Positions 1-6,796 of a stretch of DNA of 9,108 nucleotides are shown piece by piece. The translations under genes and the position numbers were made by a program. How positions within the stretch are numbered: position 1 is the stretch's first letter; each line of letters opens with the position of its first letter. The notes below the pieces were generated by a model. The model had not been told where the DNA came from. It saw only the letters and a list, made by a program, of their open reading frames with translations, and ran no database searches. Origin of the DNA: Clostridia bacterium (GTDB lineage Bacteria; Bacillota; Clostridia; Oscillospirales; Butyricicoccaceae); contig JAFYOK010000202.1 in assembly GCA_017560175.1 (NCBI GenBank), positions 1 to 9,108 of the forward strand, read 5' to 3'.

Positions 1-1557
1 AAGATCGAGCAGATCATCCGCGAAGAGATGGATGCAATCGATGGTCAGGAAGTCTCTTTCCCCGTTGTCATGCCCGGCAGCCTGTGGCAGGAATCCGGCC
101 GTTATGACAGCATCGGTAAGGAGCTGGTTCGTTTCGGCGATCGCAGCGGCTCTCCCATGGTTCTCGGTATGACACATGAGGAAGCAGCGGTTCACCTGGT
201 TCGCGAATACGCCAATACATACGCTCGTTATCCCTTTATGATCTACCAGATCCAGACCAAGTTCCGTGACGAAGCTCGTCCCAGAGCCGGCCTGATTCGT
301 GTTCGCGAGTTCACCATGAAGGATGCTTATTCCTTTCACACAAGCCAGGAAGATCTGGAAGTTTACTACCAGCGCTGCCTCGAGGCTTATAACCGCATTT
401 ATGCCCGTTCCGGTCTGCCCGAAGTTGTTACAGTTGCATCTGACTCCGGCATGATGGGCGGCAGCATCTCTCACGAGTTCATGCTGCTGACACCCATCGG
501 TGAAGACTCGATCGCCATCTGCTCCGAGTGCGACTACCGTGCAAACATGGAAGCTGCCGAGAGCATCATCCACAATGTTAAGGCTGAAGTTTCCAAGGAG
601 ATGGAATCTGTCCATACACCCAACGTCAGCACCATCGAAGAGCTGTGCGGCTTCTTCGGCATTGAGCAGTCTCAGACTTGCAAGGCTGTTGTTTACCAGA
701 GAAACTCCGACGACAAGTACATTGTCCTCTTCATTCGCGGCGACCTGGAAGCCAATGAGACCAAGCTGACTAATCACCTGGGCTTTGATATCCATCCCGC
801 TGTTATCACCGAAGAGAGTGGTCTGTGTGCCGGTTACATCGGTCCCAAGGGCCTGACAGCTGATGCTATCGTCCTGTACGATCGTTCTCTGCAGAACACC
901 AACAATCTGGTTTGCGGTGCTAACCAGATGGAATACCATTGCACAGGTCTGGATATGGATCGTGATATCGGCGCTGTTGAATACCATGACTTCGCCAAGA
1001 TCATCGAAGGCGGCATCTGCCCCGTCTGCGGTAAGCACGCCATTACAGTTTCCCGTGGTATCGAGGTCGGTAACATCTTCCAGCTGGGCACAAAGTATAC
1101 TAAGTCCATGGGTATGACTTATGTCGATCAGAACGGTAAGTCCGAGCATCCCATCATGGGCTGCTACGGTATCGGTGTTGGTCGTCTGGCAGCTGCTGTC
1201 TGCGAAGTCCATCACGATGAGTACGGTCCCATCTGGCCCAAGGCCATCGCTCCCTGGCATGTACATCTGTGCGCTATGCGCGTAGACGATCCTGAGGTTC
1301 GCGCTTACGCAGATAAGCTCTATAACGATCTGCTGGCTGCCGGTGTTGAAGTCATCTATGACGATCGTAAGGCAAGCGCAGGCGTTATGTTCTCTGATGC
1401 CGACCTGCTGGGTGTTCCTCTGCGCGTTGTCGTCAGCCCCAGAAACCTCAAGCAGGAAGTCCTGGAAGTTTCTTCGAGAGACAAGACTCTGTCCGAGAAG
1501 ATTTCCATGGAAAATGCTGTTGAGACCATCCAGAAGCTGCTGGCTGAACTCAAGTAA
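1..1557 (+). CDS. proS: Prolyl-tRNA synthetase, bacterial type with INS editing domain (5' end cut by the window)
   Basis: Class II aminoacyl-tRNA synthetase that charges tRNA(Pro) with proline in the cytoplasm. The frame is open from base 1, so the true start lies to the left. 518 residues are visible, against about 570 for the E. coli enzyme, so roughly 50 N-terminal residues are missing. In visible numbering: end of motif 1 near 15-26 (FPVVMP); TXE loop GMTHEEAA near 56-63; motif 2 near 88-113 (FRDEARPRAG, REFTMKDAYSFH); INS editing domain about 200-380, with a lysine at 228 (TCKAVVY) in the place of the E. coli catalytic Lys279; motif 3 GCYGIGVGR near 387-395; C-terminal anticodon-binding domain from about 415 (ASAGVMFSDADLLGVP). 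INS removes mischarged Ala-tRNA(Pro). Codon use is strongly biased (mostly AAG for Lys, CTG for Leu, CCC for Pro), as expected for a highly expressed gene and unlike the looser use of its neighbours. Confidence 0.98.
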   Translation, partial: KIEQIIREEMDAIDGQEVSFPVVMPGSLWQESGRYDSIGKELVRFGDRSGSPMVLGMTHEEAAVHLVREYANTYARYPFMIYQIQTKFRDEARPRAGLIRVREFTMKDAYSFHTSQEDLEVYYQRCLEAYNRIYARSGLPEVVTVASDSGMMGGSISHEFMLLTPIGEDSIAICSECDYRANMEAAESIIHNVKAEVSKEMESVHTPNVSTIEELCGFFGIEQSQTCKAVVYQRNSDDKYIVLFIRGDLEANETKLTNHLGFDIHPAVITEESGLCAGYIGPKGLTADAIVLYDRSLQNTNNLVCGANQMEYHCTGLDMDRDIGAVEYHDFAKIIEGGICPVCGKHAITVSRGIEVGNIFQLGTKYTKSMGMTYVDQNGKSEHPIMGCYGIGVGRLAAAVCEVHHDEYGPIWPKAIAPWHVHLCAMRVDDPEVRAYADKLYNDLLAAGVEVIYDDRKASAGVMFSDADLLGVPLRVVVSPRNLKQEVLEVSSRDKTLSEKISMENAVETIQKLLAELK

Positions 1558-1566
1558 GCTTATAAT

Positions 1567-1607
1567 AAAAATTGCCCCCGAGATTTCATTGATCTCGGGG
1601 GCTTTTA
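1567..1607. terminator. Bidirectional intrinsic terminator between proS and the XRE gene
   Basis: A perfect 11-bp GC-rich stem (GCCCCCGAGAT at 1574-1584 with ATCTCGGGGGC at 1592-1602) closes a 7-base loop. TTTTA follows on the plus strand and AATTTTTA on the minus strand. It lies 16 bases after the proS stop and 8 bases after the stop of the convergent XRE gene, so it can end both transcripts. Confidence 0.95.
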
Positions 1608-1610
1608 TCG

Positions 1611-2927
1611 TTACGGAAGCATATCCTCAGTCAGTTCGACATGACGGATGGAAAAGCGGTTATTGTCTTTGATGATCTCGATGGCTTTGTCACGACCACC
1701 GGTTTCATAGGTGGTTCGGCCATAGTTATCTGTGATAGAGAAGATCATCTTGATAATATCGCCTTCGTTGACCTTTCGACGGAAGTTGAAGGGCTCTTTT
1801 AAACCATAGATCTGATTTTCTCCGGTGGCAACTATAGAAACTGCTGTATCCGGTGGTGCAATCTCAATAGCCGCTTCAGTAGATGAATCATTATCGCAGC
1901 CTCGAATATTAACAGGTATCATCTCGGCAGAATCCAACAGCTGGTCATTGTAATAGAGGGCAACTTTGATTTCTTCCAGAGAAAGATCAAACTCCAGAGC
2001 TTTGGCAACAGAAGGATAAAAAAGCTGATATGTGCCGTCAATGGTGAAGTCGAGCTCATCATTGGATATTGACCGCATGGAATACCCGGTATAGGCCTCG
2101 CCGGTGATACGATAGTAATCCTCATGGGCATCATAGATAACATCTACCTTCTGTGTGCGTTGCGTACCGTTGGGATCGGTCACCTGCAAAGTGATATCGG
2201 TATGGTGATTAAAGGGAAGTGCAACAGTACCTTCAAAAACAGGACCTTGCAGCAAGCCTGTTTCCGCCGTACCAATCTTTCCGCTTGTGGTTTGATAATT
2301 GAGAAGAAAGCGGGCAGTAGAACCCTCCTGTACTTCTTTGAGGGAGGCAGACAAACGATAAAGTACTGTACCGTTACTGATATCGACCTTGACAGGAATG
2401 ATGCTATAATCGGCCAGAATATTATCCTGTTCTTCCAGCGCTTCAGAAATACGATAGGTGATATTGTTAATCTCCGAATTGACTGAACTGCGGAGATTGC
2501 TGATCTGCCCCTCCAGATAGTAGATGTTCTGCTGAAGACTATTGAATTTCTGAACGATATAAATACCACCGCACAGGAACAGAACAGCTGTCAGACCGCC
2601 GATGACCCATGTATAGATTCTATGTTTTTCCTTTCCACTCTGTGCCTGGCGGGCATATTGATGGAGAATTGCTTCCATCTGCTCAGCAGAAAAGCTTTCA
2701 TTTGCCGATGGAGCATCTACATCCATCGGTTCCTCGATTTGCAGCAACTGTCCCAGGCTGATACCAAACAGACGGCTCATGGCAATCAGTGTGTCCAATT
2801 CCGGAACGGCGGCATCGGCCTCCCATTTGGATACCGCCTGGCGGGAAACCCCCAGCGCTTCACCTAAAGCTTCTTGCGAAAGTCCGGCCTTTTTTCGAAG
2901 AGATTGTATATGTTGTCCAAGTGTCAT
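1611..2927 (-). CDS. Membrane-anchored XRE-family regulator with large C-terminal extracytoplasmic domain
   Basis: Predicted 438-residue DNA-binding regulator. The XRE/Cro-type helix-turn-helix spans about residues 4-58, with the helix pair in LSQEALGEALGVSRQAVSKW (16-35). A cytoplasmic linker follows. A single hydrophobic membrane segment lies at about 104-125 (WVIGGLTAVLFLCGG), followed by a probable coiled coil at about 127-165 and a C-terminal region (170-438) rich in predicted beta strand that should lie outside the membrane. I chose the ATG at 2927 because AAAGGAG sits 8 bases upstream; the TTG at 2948 overlaps that site. This layout suggests a one-component sensor, with an outside domain controlling an inside DNA-binding head. 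The ligand and target genes are unknown. The gene lies 98 bases downstream of the ABC-F gene on the same strand, with no clear terminator between them, so read-through is possible. The N-terminal class is certain; the sensory role is inferred. Confidence 0.9.
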   Translation of the reverse strand: MTLGQHIQSLRKKAGLSQEALGEALGVSRQAVSKWEADAAVPELDTLIAMSRLFGISLGQLLQIEEPMDVDAPSANESFSAEQMEAILHQYARQAQSGKEKHRIYTWVIGGLTAVLFLCGGIYIVQKFNSLQQNIYYLEGQISNLRSSVNSEINNITYRISEALEEQDNILADYSIIPVKVDISNGTVLYRLSASLKEVQEGSTARFLLNYQTTSGKIGTAETGLLQGPVFEGTVALPFNHHTDITLQVTDPNGTQRTQKVDVIYDAHEDYYRITGEAYTGYSMRSISNDELDFTIDGTYQLFYPSVAKALEFDLSLEEIKVALYYNDQLLDSAEMIPVNIRGCDNDSSTEAAIEIAPPDTAVSIVATGENQIYGLKEPFNFRRKVNEGDIIKMIFSITDNYGRTTYETGGRDKAIEIIKDNNRFSIRHVELTEDMLP

Positions 2928-2972
2928 GATGATTGCTCCTTTCGGCAATATCTTATCAAAAGGTAGGCTTTC

Positions 2973-3003
2973 ATGCTACAAATCGTCCGTTTCCTTTTGT
3001 CAA
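2973..3003 (-). promoter_or_regulatory. Possible promoter of the XRE gene
   Basis: On the minus strand a perfect -35 TTGACA (2998-3003) is followed by a poor -10: TGTAGC at 17 bases (2975-2980) or TAGCAT at 19 (2973-2978). The same interval holds CAAAAGG (2957-2963) and CCTTTTG (2993-2999), a spaced 7-bp inverted repeat that could be an operator for the regulator itself. The -35 is good and the -10 weak, so this is tentative. Confidence 0.35.
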
Positions 3004-3025
3004 CTGCCGGTTGCATCAATGTTTT

Positions 3026-4501
3026 TTAAAGTTTTATCGTCTTTGTGGCAATATTTTCGCAGAATGCCATATCATGCTCAACAAAGAGAATGGTTGGTTT
3101 ATAGGCTAATATCAATCGTTCGATCTGCATACGCGAAAGAACATCGATATAGTTGAGTGGTTCATCCCAAACATACAGATGCGCCTGTTCACAAAGGCTG
3201 CGCGCAATCAATACCTTCTTCTTCTGTCCATCGCTGAAGTCAGAAATATCCTTTTCGAATTGCGTACGGGAAAAATCCAGCTTGCGGAGGATGGATTTAA
3301 AAAGAGATTCATCAATATTATAGTGGCGGGCATAGTCTTTAAGATCACCTGAAAGACCATCGGTACTTTGAGGGACATAGGAAATAATCAGACGATCACT
3401 TTTAATCAATTGTCCTTCAAAATCTTTTTTAAGCCCGCAAAAAATCTTGAGCAAAGTTGATTTTCCCGTTCCATTTCCACCTTGTAAAGCGATACGATCT
3501 CCTCTGCGGATATCAAAAGAAATATTGCGGCAGACCATCGTGCCATCATATCCGGCAGAAAGATTACAAACTTCGGCAATACGATCTGTAAAATAGGGAA
3601 GCGGGGATAATTTCAAATCCTCGGCTGTATCAATATTATGGAGTAAGGCTGCTTTCTGTTCGATGTGTTCTTCTCGACGGCGTTCAATATTTTTAGAACG
3701 CTGCATCATCTTTTCAGCTTTATGGCCGATATATCCCCGGTCAGGACGCAAACCGCCTACTCGTGTACCATGTTTTGTTTGCTCAGCTTTTTCTGACCAT
3801 TTAGCTGTACGTGTAGCTGCGTCTTTCAGGCGATGAATCTCCTTTTTATGCTTTTCATTTTCTGCAAGCTCACGCTCATCCTGCATCTGTTTTTCATATT
3901 GCCATGTTGAAAAATTTCCTTTATAAATATCGATGTTCTTTTTGTTGATAACGAGGATATGGTCAATACATTCATCGAGGAAAAGACGATCATGAGATAC
4001 CAAAATAAAACCACTGTGTCGATTCAAATAGCGTGCAAGAATCTGACGGCCTGCGCTATCTAAATGGTTGGTGGGCTCATCGATCAGCAGAAAGGCGTTT
4101 TCTTTCAGGAAAAGAGCTGCAAGAAGAACTTTGGTCCGCTCTCCATTGGAAAGGGTATAAAACGGGCGTTCAAGAACTCCGATGTCTACTTTGAGCAGGG
4201 AAAGTTCACGCTCGATCTCCCACTCCTGCGCATCGGGCGCTTTATTCTGGATGACGGCCAGCGTATTGGCATTTTGATCGACCTCGTACGGAAAATATTC
4301 AAAGGAAAGATTGCTGCTGATCGTACCCTGATAAACATATTGGCCCATCAGTAATTTCAAAAAAGTCGTTTTACCACGACCATTGCGTCCTGTAAAACCC
4401 AGCTTCCAATTGCTGTCGATATGAAAACTTACATTTTCAAATACAGGTTCATAGCTGCCATCGTAGATAAAGGTCAGGTTGGATACCTGAATCATAGACA
4501 T
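3026..4501 (-). CDS. Lsa-type ABC-F ATPase, probable ribosomal-protection (antibiotic resistance) protein
   Basis: 491-residue cytoplasmic protein with two ABC ATPase domains and no membrane segment, so not a transporter. Domain 1: Walker A GRNGRGKTT (38-46), signature LSNGE (117-121), Walker B LLIDEP (138-143) with TNHLD, H-loop SHD (169-171). A long charged interdomain linker (about 200-300) would reach the peptidyl-transferase centre. Domain 2: Walker A GGNGTGKST (341-349), degenerate signature FSDGQ (422-426), Walker B YVWDEP (443-448), EH at 475-476. The opening (MSMIQVSNLTF, FENVSFHID, WKLGFTGRNGRGKTT) and the length match the Lsa group (about 498 residues). Lsa proteins dislodge lincosamides, streptogramin A and pleuromutilins from the 50S subunit. 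The ATG at 4501 is chosen because GAGGGAGG lies 8 bases upstream. The family call is firm. The drug range cannot be read from sequence, and an intrinsic, non-resistance ABC-F role is possible. Confidence 0.9.
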   Translation of the reverse strand: MSMIQVSNLTFIYDGSYEPVFENVSFHIDSNWKLGFTGRNGRGKTTFLKLLMGQYVYQGTISSNLSFEYFPYEVDQNANTLAVIQNKAPDAQEWEIERELSLLKVDIGVLERPFYTLSNGERTKVLLAALFLKENAFLLIDEPTNHLDSAGRQILARYLNRHSGFILVSHDRLFLDECIDHILVINKKNIDIYKGNFSTWQYEKQMQDERELAENEKHKKEIHRLKDAATRTAKWSEKAEQTKHGTRVGGLRPDRGYIGHKAEKMMQRSKNIERRREEHIEQKAALLHNIDTAEDLKLSPLPYFTDRIAEVCNLSAGYDGTMVCRNISFDIRRGDRIALQGGNGTGKSTLLKIFCGLKKDFEGQLIKSDRLIISYVPQSTDGLSGDLKDYARHYNIDESLFKSILRKLDFSRTQFEKDISDFSDGQKKKVLIARSLCEQAHLYVWDEPLNYIDVLSRMQIERLILAYKPTILFVEHDMAFCENIATKTIKL

Positions 4502-4515
4502 AATACAAACCTCCC

Positions 4516-4584
4516 TCAAACAGAAAAGCTGCAAGAGAGATCACCTGCAGCCCAAACCATATAGTATGCAAAATCTATGTTCAT
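4516..4584 (-). CDS. Possible 22-residue leader peptide upstream of the ABC-F gene
   Basis: A short open frame starts MNIDFAYYMVWAAG and stops with a TGA that overlaps the GAGGGAGG ribosome site of the ABC-F gene, 14 bases before its ATG. It begins only about 9 bases after the predicted transcript start. No Shine-Dalgarno sequence is visible before it or before its internal ATG at 4560, so translation is uncertain. Its last third runs through the leader hairpin, so a ribosome moving or stalled on it would change the folding of the RNA. Many ABC-F resistance genes are controlled by such drug-sensing leader frames; applying that here is inference. Confidence 0.4.
   Translation of the reverse strand: MNIDFAYYMVWAAGDLSCSFSV
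4520..4551 (-). terminator. Attenuator-like hairpin in the ABC-F leader
   Basis: On the minus strand GCTGCA (4546-4551) pairs perfectly with TGCAGC (4528-4533) around a 12-base loop, followed at once by TTTTCTGTTT. The stem is short (6 bp) but GC-rich with a U-rich tail, as in a weak intrinsic terminator. The loop bases CTCTCTTG can instead pair with TGAGGGAG, which contains the ABC-F Shine-Dalgarno, counting G-U pairs. That gives a second, mutually exclusive fold. Position in the leader supports attenuation; strength is unknown. Confidence 0.45.
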
Positions 4585-4599
4585 TACATTGTTTTTATT

Positions 4600-4628
4600 A
4601 GAATAGCACACTAAAGCGAGTTTGTCAA
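4600..4628 (-). promoter_or_regulatory. Promoter of the ABC-F gene
   Basis: Perfect -35 TTGACA (4623-4628), 17-base spacer, -10 TATTCT (4600-4605), read on the minus strand. Predicted transcription start is near 4593, giving a leader of about 90 bases. Its -35 covers the same DNA as the -35 of the divergent HD-gene promoter. Confidence 0.85.
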
Positions 4629-4650
4629 TTTCAGATGGATATGCTATACT
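4622..4650 (+). promoter_or_regulatory. Promoter of the HD hydrolase-ybaK pair
   Basis: The -35 TTGTCA (4622-4627), a 17-base spacer and -10 TATACT (4645-4650) with an extended TGC just before it. The start would be near 4657, about 26 bases before the HD gene. The -35 is superimposed on the ABC-F -35 of the opposite strand, so RNA polymerase may not be able to hold both at once. Confidence 0.85.
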
Positions 4651-4682
4651 GTTTTATAAAAAGAACCGAATTGGAGTATTGT

Positions 4683-5264
4683 ATGGATCCTCGTGTATTT
4701 ATTAATATCATGGCGACTGCTGAACGACTCAAGCAAACCTTCCGTCATTCCTATACATCTGAGACTCGGCAGGAGAGTGTTGCCGAGCATTGTTGGCGAC
4801 TTGGCTTTATGGCACTGTTACTGGAAAAAGATTTCCCGGAATTAGACATGAACAAGGTTATCAAGATGTGTCTGCTTCATGACATGGGGGAAGCTTTTAC
4901 AGGGGATATTCCGGCCTTTGATAAAACTGCGGATCATGAAGCATGTGAATACGCTGCCTTACAGCATTGGCTGCAGACATTGCCTGTCGAGATTTCTGCC
5001 GATTTTCGTGATTTGTATGCCGAAATGGATGCATTGCAGACATCCGAAGCCAAACTTTATAAGGCATTAGATAAGTTGGAGGCCCTGATTCAGCATAACG
5101 AGGCCGATATCTGTACATGGCTGCCTTTGGAATATGACCTACAGCTGACCTATGGCAATGAAGCCTGCGCTTTTGATCCACGGATACAAATGATCCGTGA
5201 AGAAGTACGGGAAGATTCTTTAAGAAAGATCGAGGAAAAGAACAATGGCAAAAAAGAAAATTGA
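4683..5264 (+). CDS. HD-domain hydrolase, 5'-deoxynucleotidase (YfbR)-like
   Basis: 193-residue metal-dependent phosphohydrolase of the HD superfamily. The metal ligands are all visible: His36 in ESVAEHCW, His66-Asp67 in LLHDMGEAFTGDIP, and Asp130 in KALDKLEALIQ. The E-x-VAEH and HDxGE-GDI pattern and the size (about 200 residues) resemble E. coli YfbR, which dephosphorylates deoxynucleoside 5'-monophosphates. The substrate here is inferred, not shown. The ATG at 4683 is chosen because TTGGAG lies 6 bases upstream; the in-frame ATG at 4635 falls inside the promoter and cannot be used from it. The gene ends 20 bases inside the next gene, so the two form an operon and are likely translationally coupled. 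It is transcribed away from the ABC-F gene. Confidence 0.85.
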   Translation: MDPRVFINIMATAERLKQTFRHSYTSETRQESVAEHCWRLGFMALLLEKDFPELDMNKVIKMCLLHDMGEAFTGDIPAFDKTADHEACEYAALQHWLQTLPVEISADFRDLYAEMDALQTSEAKLYKALDKLEALIQHNEADICTWLPLEYDLQLTYGNEACAFDPRIQMIREEVREDSLRKIEEKNNGKKEN

Positions 5265-5733
5265 TAAAACCAACGCCATGCGTATTTTGGATCGCAGCAA
5301 GGTTTCTTATGAGATCATGACTTATACGGTTGATGAGTCCGATCTTTCGGGTGAACATGCGGCTGCTGAACTGGGCCTTGATCCAGAGCGTGTATTTAAG
5401 ACTCTGGTGCTGAAAGGGGATAAGAAAGGGCATCTGGTTGCTGTTATTCCCGTCAACGCCACATTGGATCTTAAAGCCCTTGCACGCGTAAGCGGCAATA
5501 AAAGTGTGGAAATGATCCATGTCAAGGATCTTTTTGATCTGACAGGTTATATTCGTGGTGGCTGCAGTCCCATTGGTATGAAAAAGGTTTTCCCAACCTA
5601 TCTGCATCAATCCTGCAGCAATTTTGATACCATTGTTTTCAGCGCAGGACAACGCGGTATGCAGATCGTATTGCCTCATGCTGATCTGGTGAAAGTAACC
5701 GGGGCCGAGATCTGCGACATTATTCAGGAGTAG
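5245..5733 (+). CDS. ybaK: Cys-tRNA(Pro)/Cys-tRNA(Cys) deacylase, YbaK/EbsC family
   Basis: 162-residue free-standing trans-editing enzyme. YbaK hydrolyses Cys-tRNA(Pro), which ProS makes by mistake and its own INS domain cannot clear. Visible family features: RVFKTLVLKG (49-58) with the conserved lysine at 52; AVIPVNATLDLKAL (66-79); the loop GGCSPIGMKK (105-114); and SAGQRGMQI (133-141). Length is normal for the family. The ATG at 5245 follows GAGG at 5232-5235 and lies within the last codons of the HD gene, in a different frame. The same fold occurs inside ProS at the left edge of the window. No terminator with a T run follows; a bulged hairpin at 5753-5783 is the only structure seen before the next gene. 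Confidence 0.93.
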   Translation: MAKKKIDKTNAMRILDRSKVSYEIMTYTVDESDLSGEHAAAELGLDPERVFKTLVLKGDKKGHLVAVIPVNATLDLKALARVSGNKSVEMIHVKDLFDLTGYIRGGCSPIGMKKVFPTYLHQSCSNFDTIVFSAGQRGMQIVLPHADLVKVTGAEICDIIQE

Positions 5734-5752
5734 GAAAACAAGGAACCTATCG

Positions 5753-5783
5753 ATGCCTTCAGCATAAACTGGTATTGAGGCAT
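5753..5783 (+). other. Bulged hairpin after ybaK
   Basis: ATGCCT-CA (one bulged T) pairs with TGAGGCAT over 8 bp around a loop of about 14 bases, in the gap between ybaK and the cysteine-rich gene. No T run follows, so it is a poor terminator; it may be an RNA processing or regulatory structure, or chance. Confidence 0.25.
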
Positions 5784-5852
5784 ATACATATCACGGGCAG
5801 ATTTATTTGCCTATGTATTGAATGCCTTAATATTGATTTAGGAGGTAATCGA

Positions 5853-6713
5853 ATGCCTGATCGGGTTTATCCGGGACCGGTACGTTCCAATCAGACACCG
5901 CGCGAAGCGGTCTGTGTGCATACCAAAAAAGTGTATGACAGTTGCCGCGATAAAGAATGTCTGCAGGATATCCGTGTCTATCTGACCAGATGTTCGCAGA
6001 ATGTACTCAATAGTAGCACAAGTGTCAAAGCCAAAACGGCTGAGTTGCTTTGGGCCTACATCGACGTTGAGCCAATTCCTTTCAACAAGGGATACTATAC
6101 CATTGATATCAAATACTTCTACAAGGTGACGGCAGAAGCCTTCTGTGGCCTGGGTCGGCCGCGCGAGATCAGTGGCCTGGCTACCTATGATAAGCGAACG
6201 GTACTTTTTGGCAGCGAAGGAAGTGTGCATATCTTCAGCTCACAGTATCGTCCGCAGGCTGATGATACCCAGTGCTTTGCCCGTACCAATCTGCCTATCG
6301 CCGCCGTTGAAGTAGTCGATCCGGTTGTCCTGGGTGCACGTATCGTTGATGATGACTGCTGCTGTGGATGCTCTCCCTGTGAGATCCCTGAGATGATCTG
6401 CGGATGCTTTGATGAAGATCTCATCGTTTCTGATGATGGCAGAAAGCTCTATGCAACCCTGGGACAGTTCAGTATTATCAAACTGGAACGGGATATCCAG
6501 CTTGTCATGCCGTCTTATGACATTTGTCTGCCCGATAAGGAATGCAGCGGAAGCGGCAATGGGGAAGACCCCTGCGAACTTTTCCGTCGGTTCCGCTTCC
6601 CGGTGGATGAGTTCTTTCCGCCAAAGAAGGAGATGTTTCCCGGTGACGGATGTGCGCCCTCTATGGGATGCAAAAGCTGCAGCAACGGTAGAAACAATAG
6701 CAAATGTAAATAG
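5853..6713 (+). CDS. Cysteine-rich conserved-looking protein of unknown function
   Basis: 286 residues with 20 cysteines, no signal peptide and no membrane segment. The N-terminal part (about 1-50) is polar with CVHTKKVYDSCRDKEC (21-36). The middle (60-165) looks like a beta-rich globular domain. A cysteine cluster at 169-185 (DCCCGCSPC, then CGC) and another at 267-285 follow, with a charged, glycine-containing segment between. The ATG at 5853 is chosen because GGAGG lies 7 bases upstream; the longer frame from 5775 has no such site. I believe similar proteins occur in other Clostridia as hypotheticals, but I cannot verify this. The cysteine clusters would suit metal binding or disulfide cross-linking, for example in a spore coat or exosporium layer; that is a guess from composition and the nearby SpoIIM-like gene. 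I found no convincing housekeeping promoter in the 119 bases upstream. A strong terminator follows the gene. Confidence 0.85.
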   Translation: MPDRVYPGPVRSNQTPREAVCVHTKKVYDSCRDKECLQDIRVYLTRCSQNVLNSSTSVKAKTAELLWAYIDVEPIPFNKGYYTIDIKYFYKVTAEAFCGLGRPREISGLATYDKRTVLFGSEGSVHIFSSQYRPQADDTQCFARTNLPIAAVEVVDPVVLGARIVDDDCCCGCSPCEIPEMICGCFDEDLIVSDDGRKLYATLGQFSIIKLERDIQLVMPSYDICLPDKECSGSGNGEDPCELFRRFRFPVDEFFPPKKEMFPGDGCAPSMGCKSCSNGRNNSKCK

Positions 6714-6717
6714 TAAT

Positions 6718-6745
6718 AAAAGCAGGCATCTCGGTGCCTGCTTTT
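6718..6745 (+). terminator. Intrinsic terminator after the cysteine-rich gene
   Basis: A perfect 11-bp stem, AAAAGCAGGCA (6718-6728) with TGCCTGCTTTT (6735-6745), around loop TCTCGG, starting 5 bases after the stop codon. The A and T tracts on both sides would let it act on either strand, but no minus-strand gene approaches it. Confidence 0.93.
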
Positions 6746-6796
6746 GTTCTGTAGATGGAGGAGACTGCATAGGATAAGATAAGGCAGGTGATGGTT

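Noticed and set aside
3770..3785. TTTTGTTTGCTCAG, similar to the recombinase promoter repeat
   Set aside because: It lies inside ABC-F coding sequence, encodes conserved-looking linker residues, and lacks the paired arm, so it is coincidence.
4897..5679. 260-codon minus-strand open frame
   Set aside because: It is antisense to the HD hydrolase and YbaK, both of which have clear family motifs; it has no ribosome site and no recognisable domain.
6240..6770. 176-codon minus-strand open frame
   Set aside because: It is antisense to the cysteine-rich gene, starts inside or beyond that gene's terminator, and shows no domain; the plus-strand gene has the better ribosome site.
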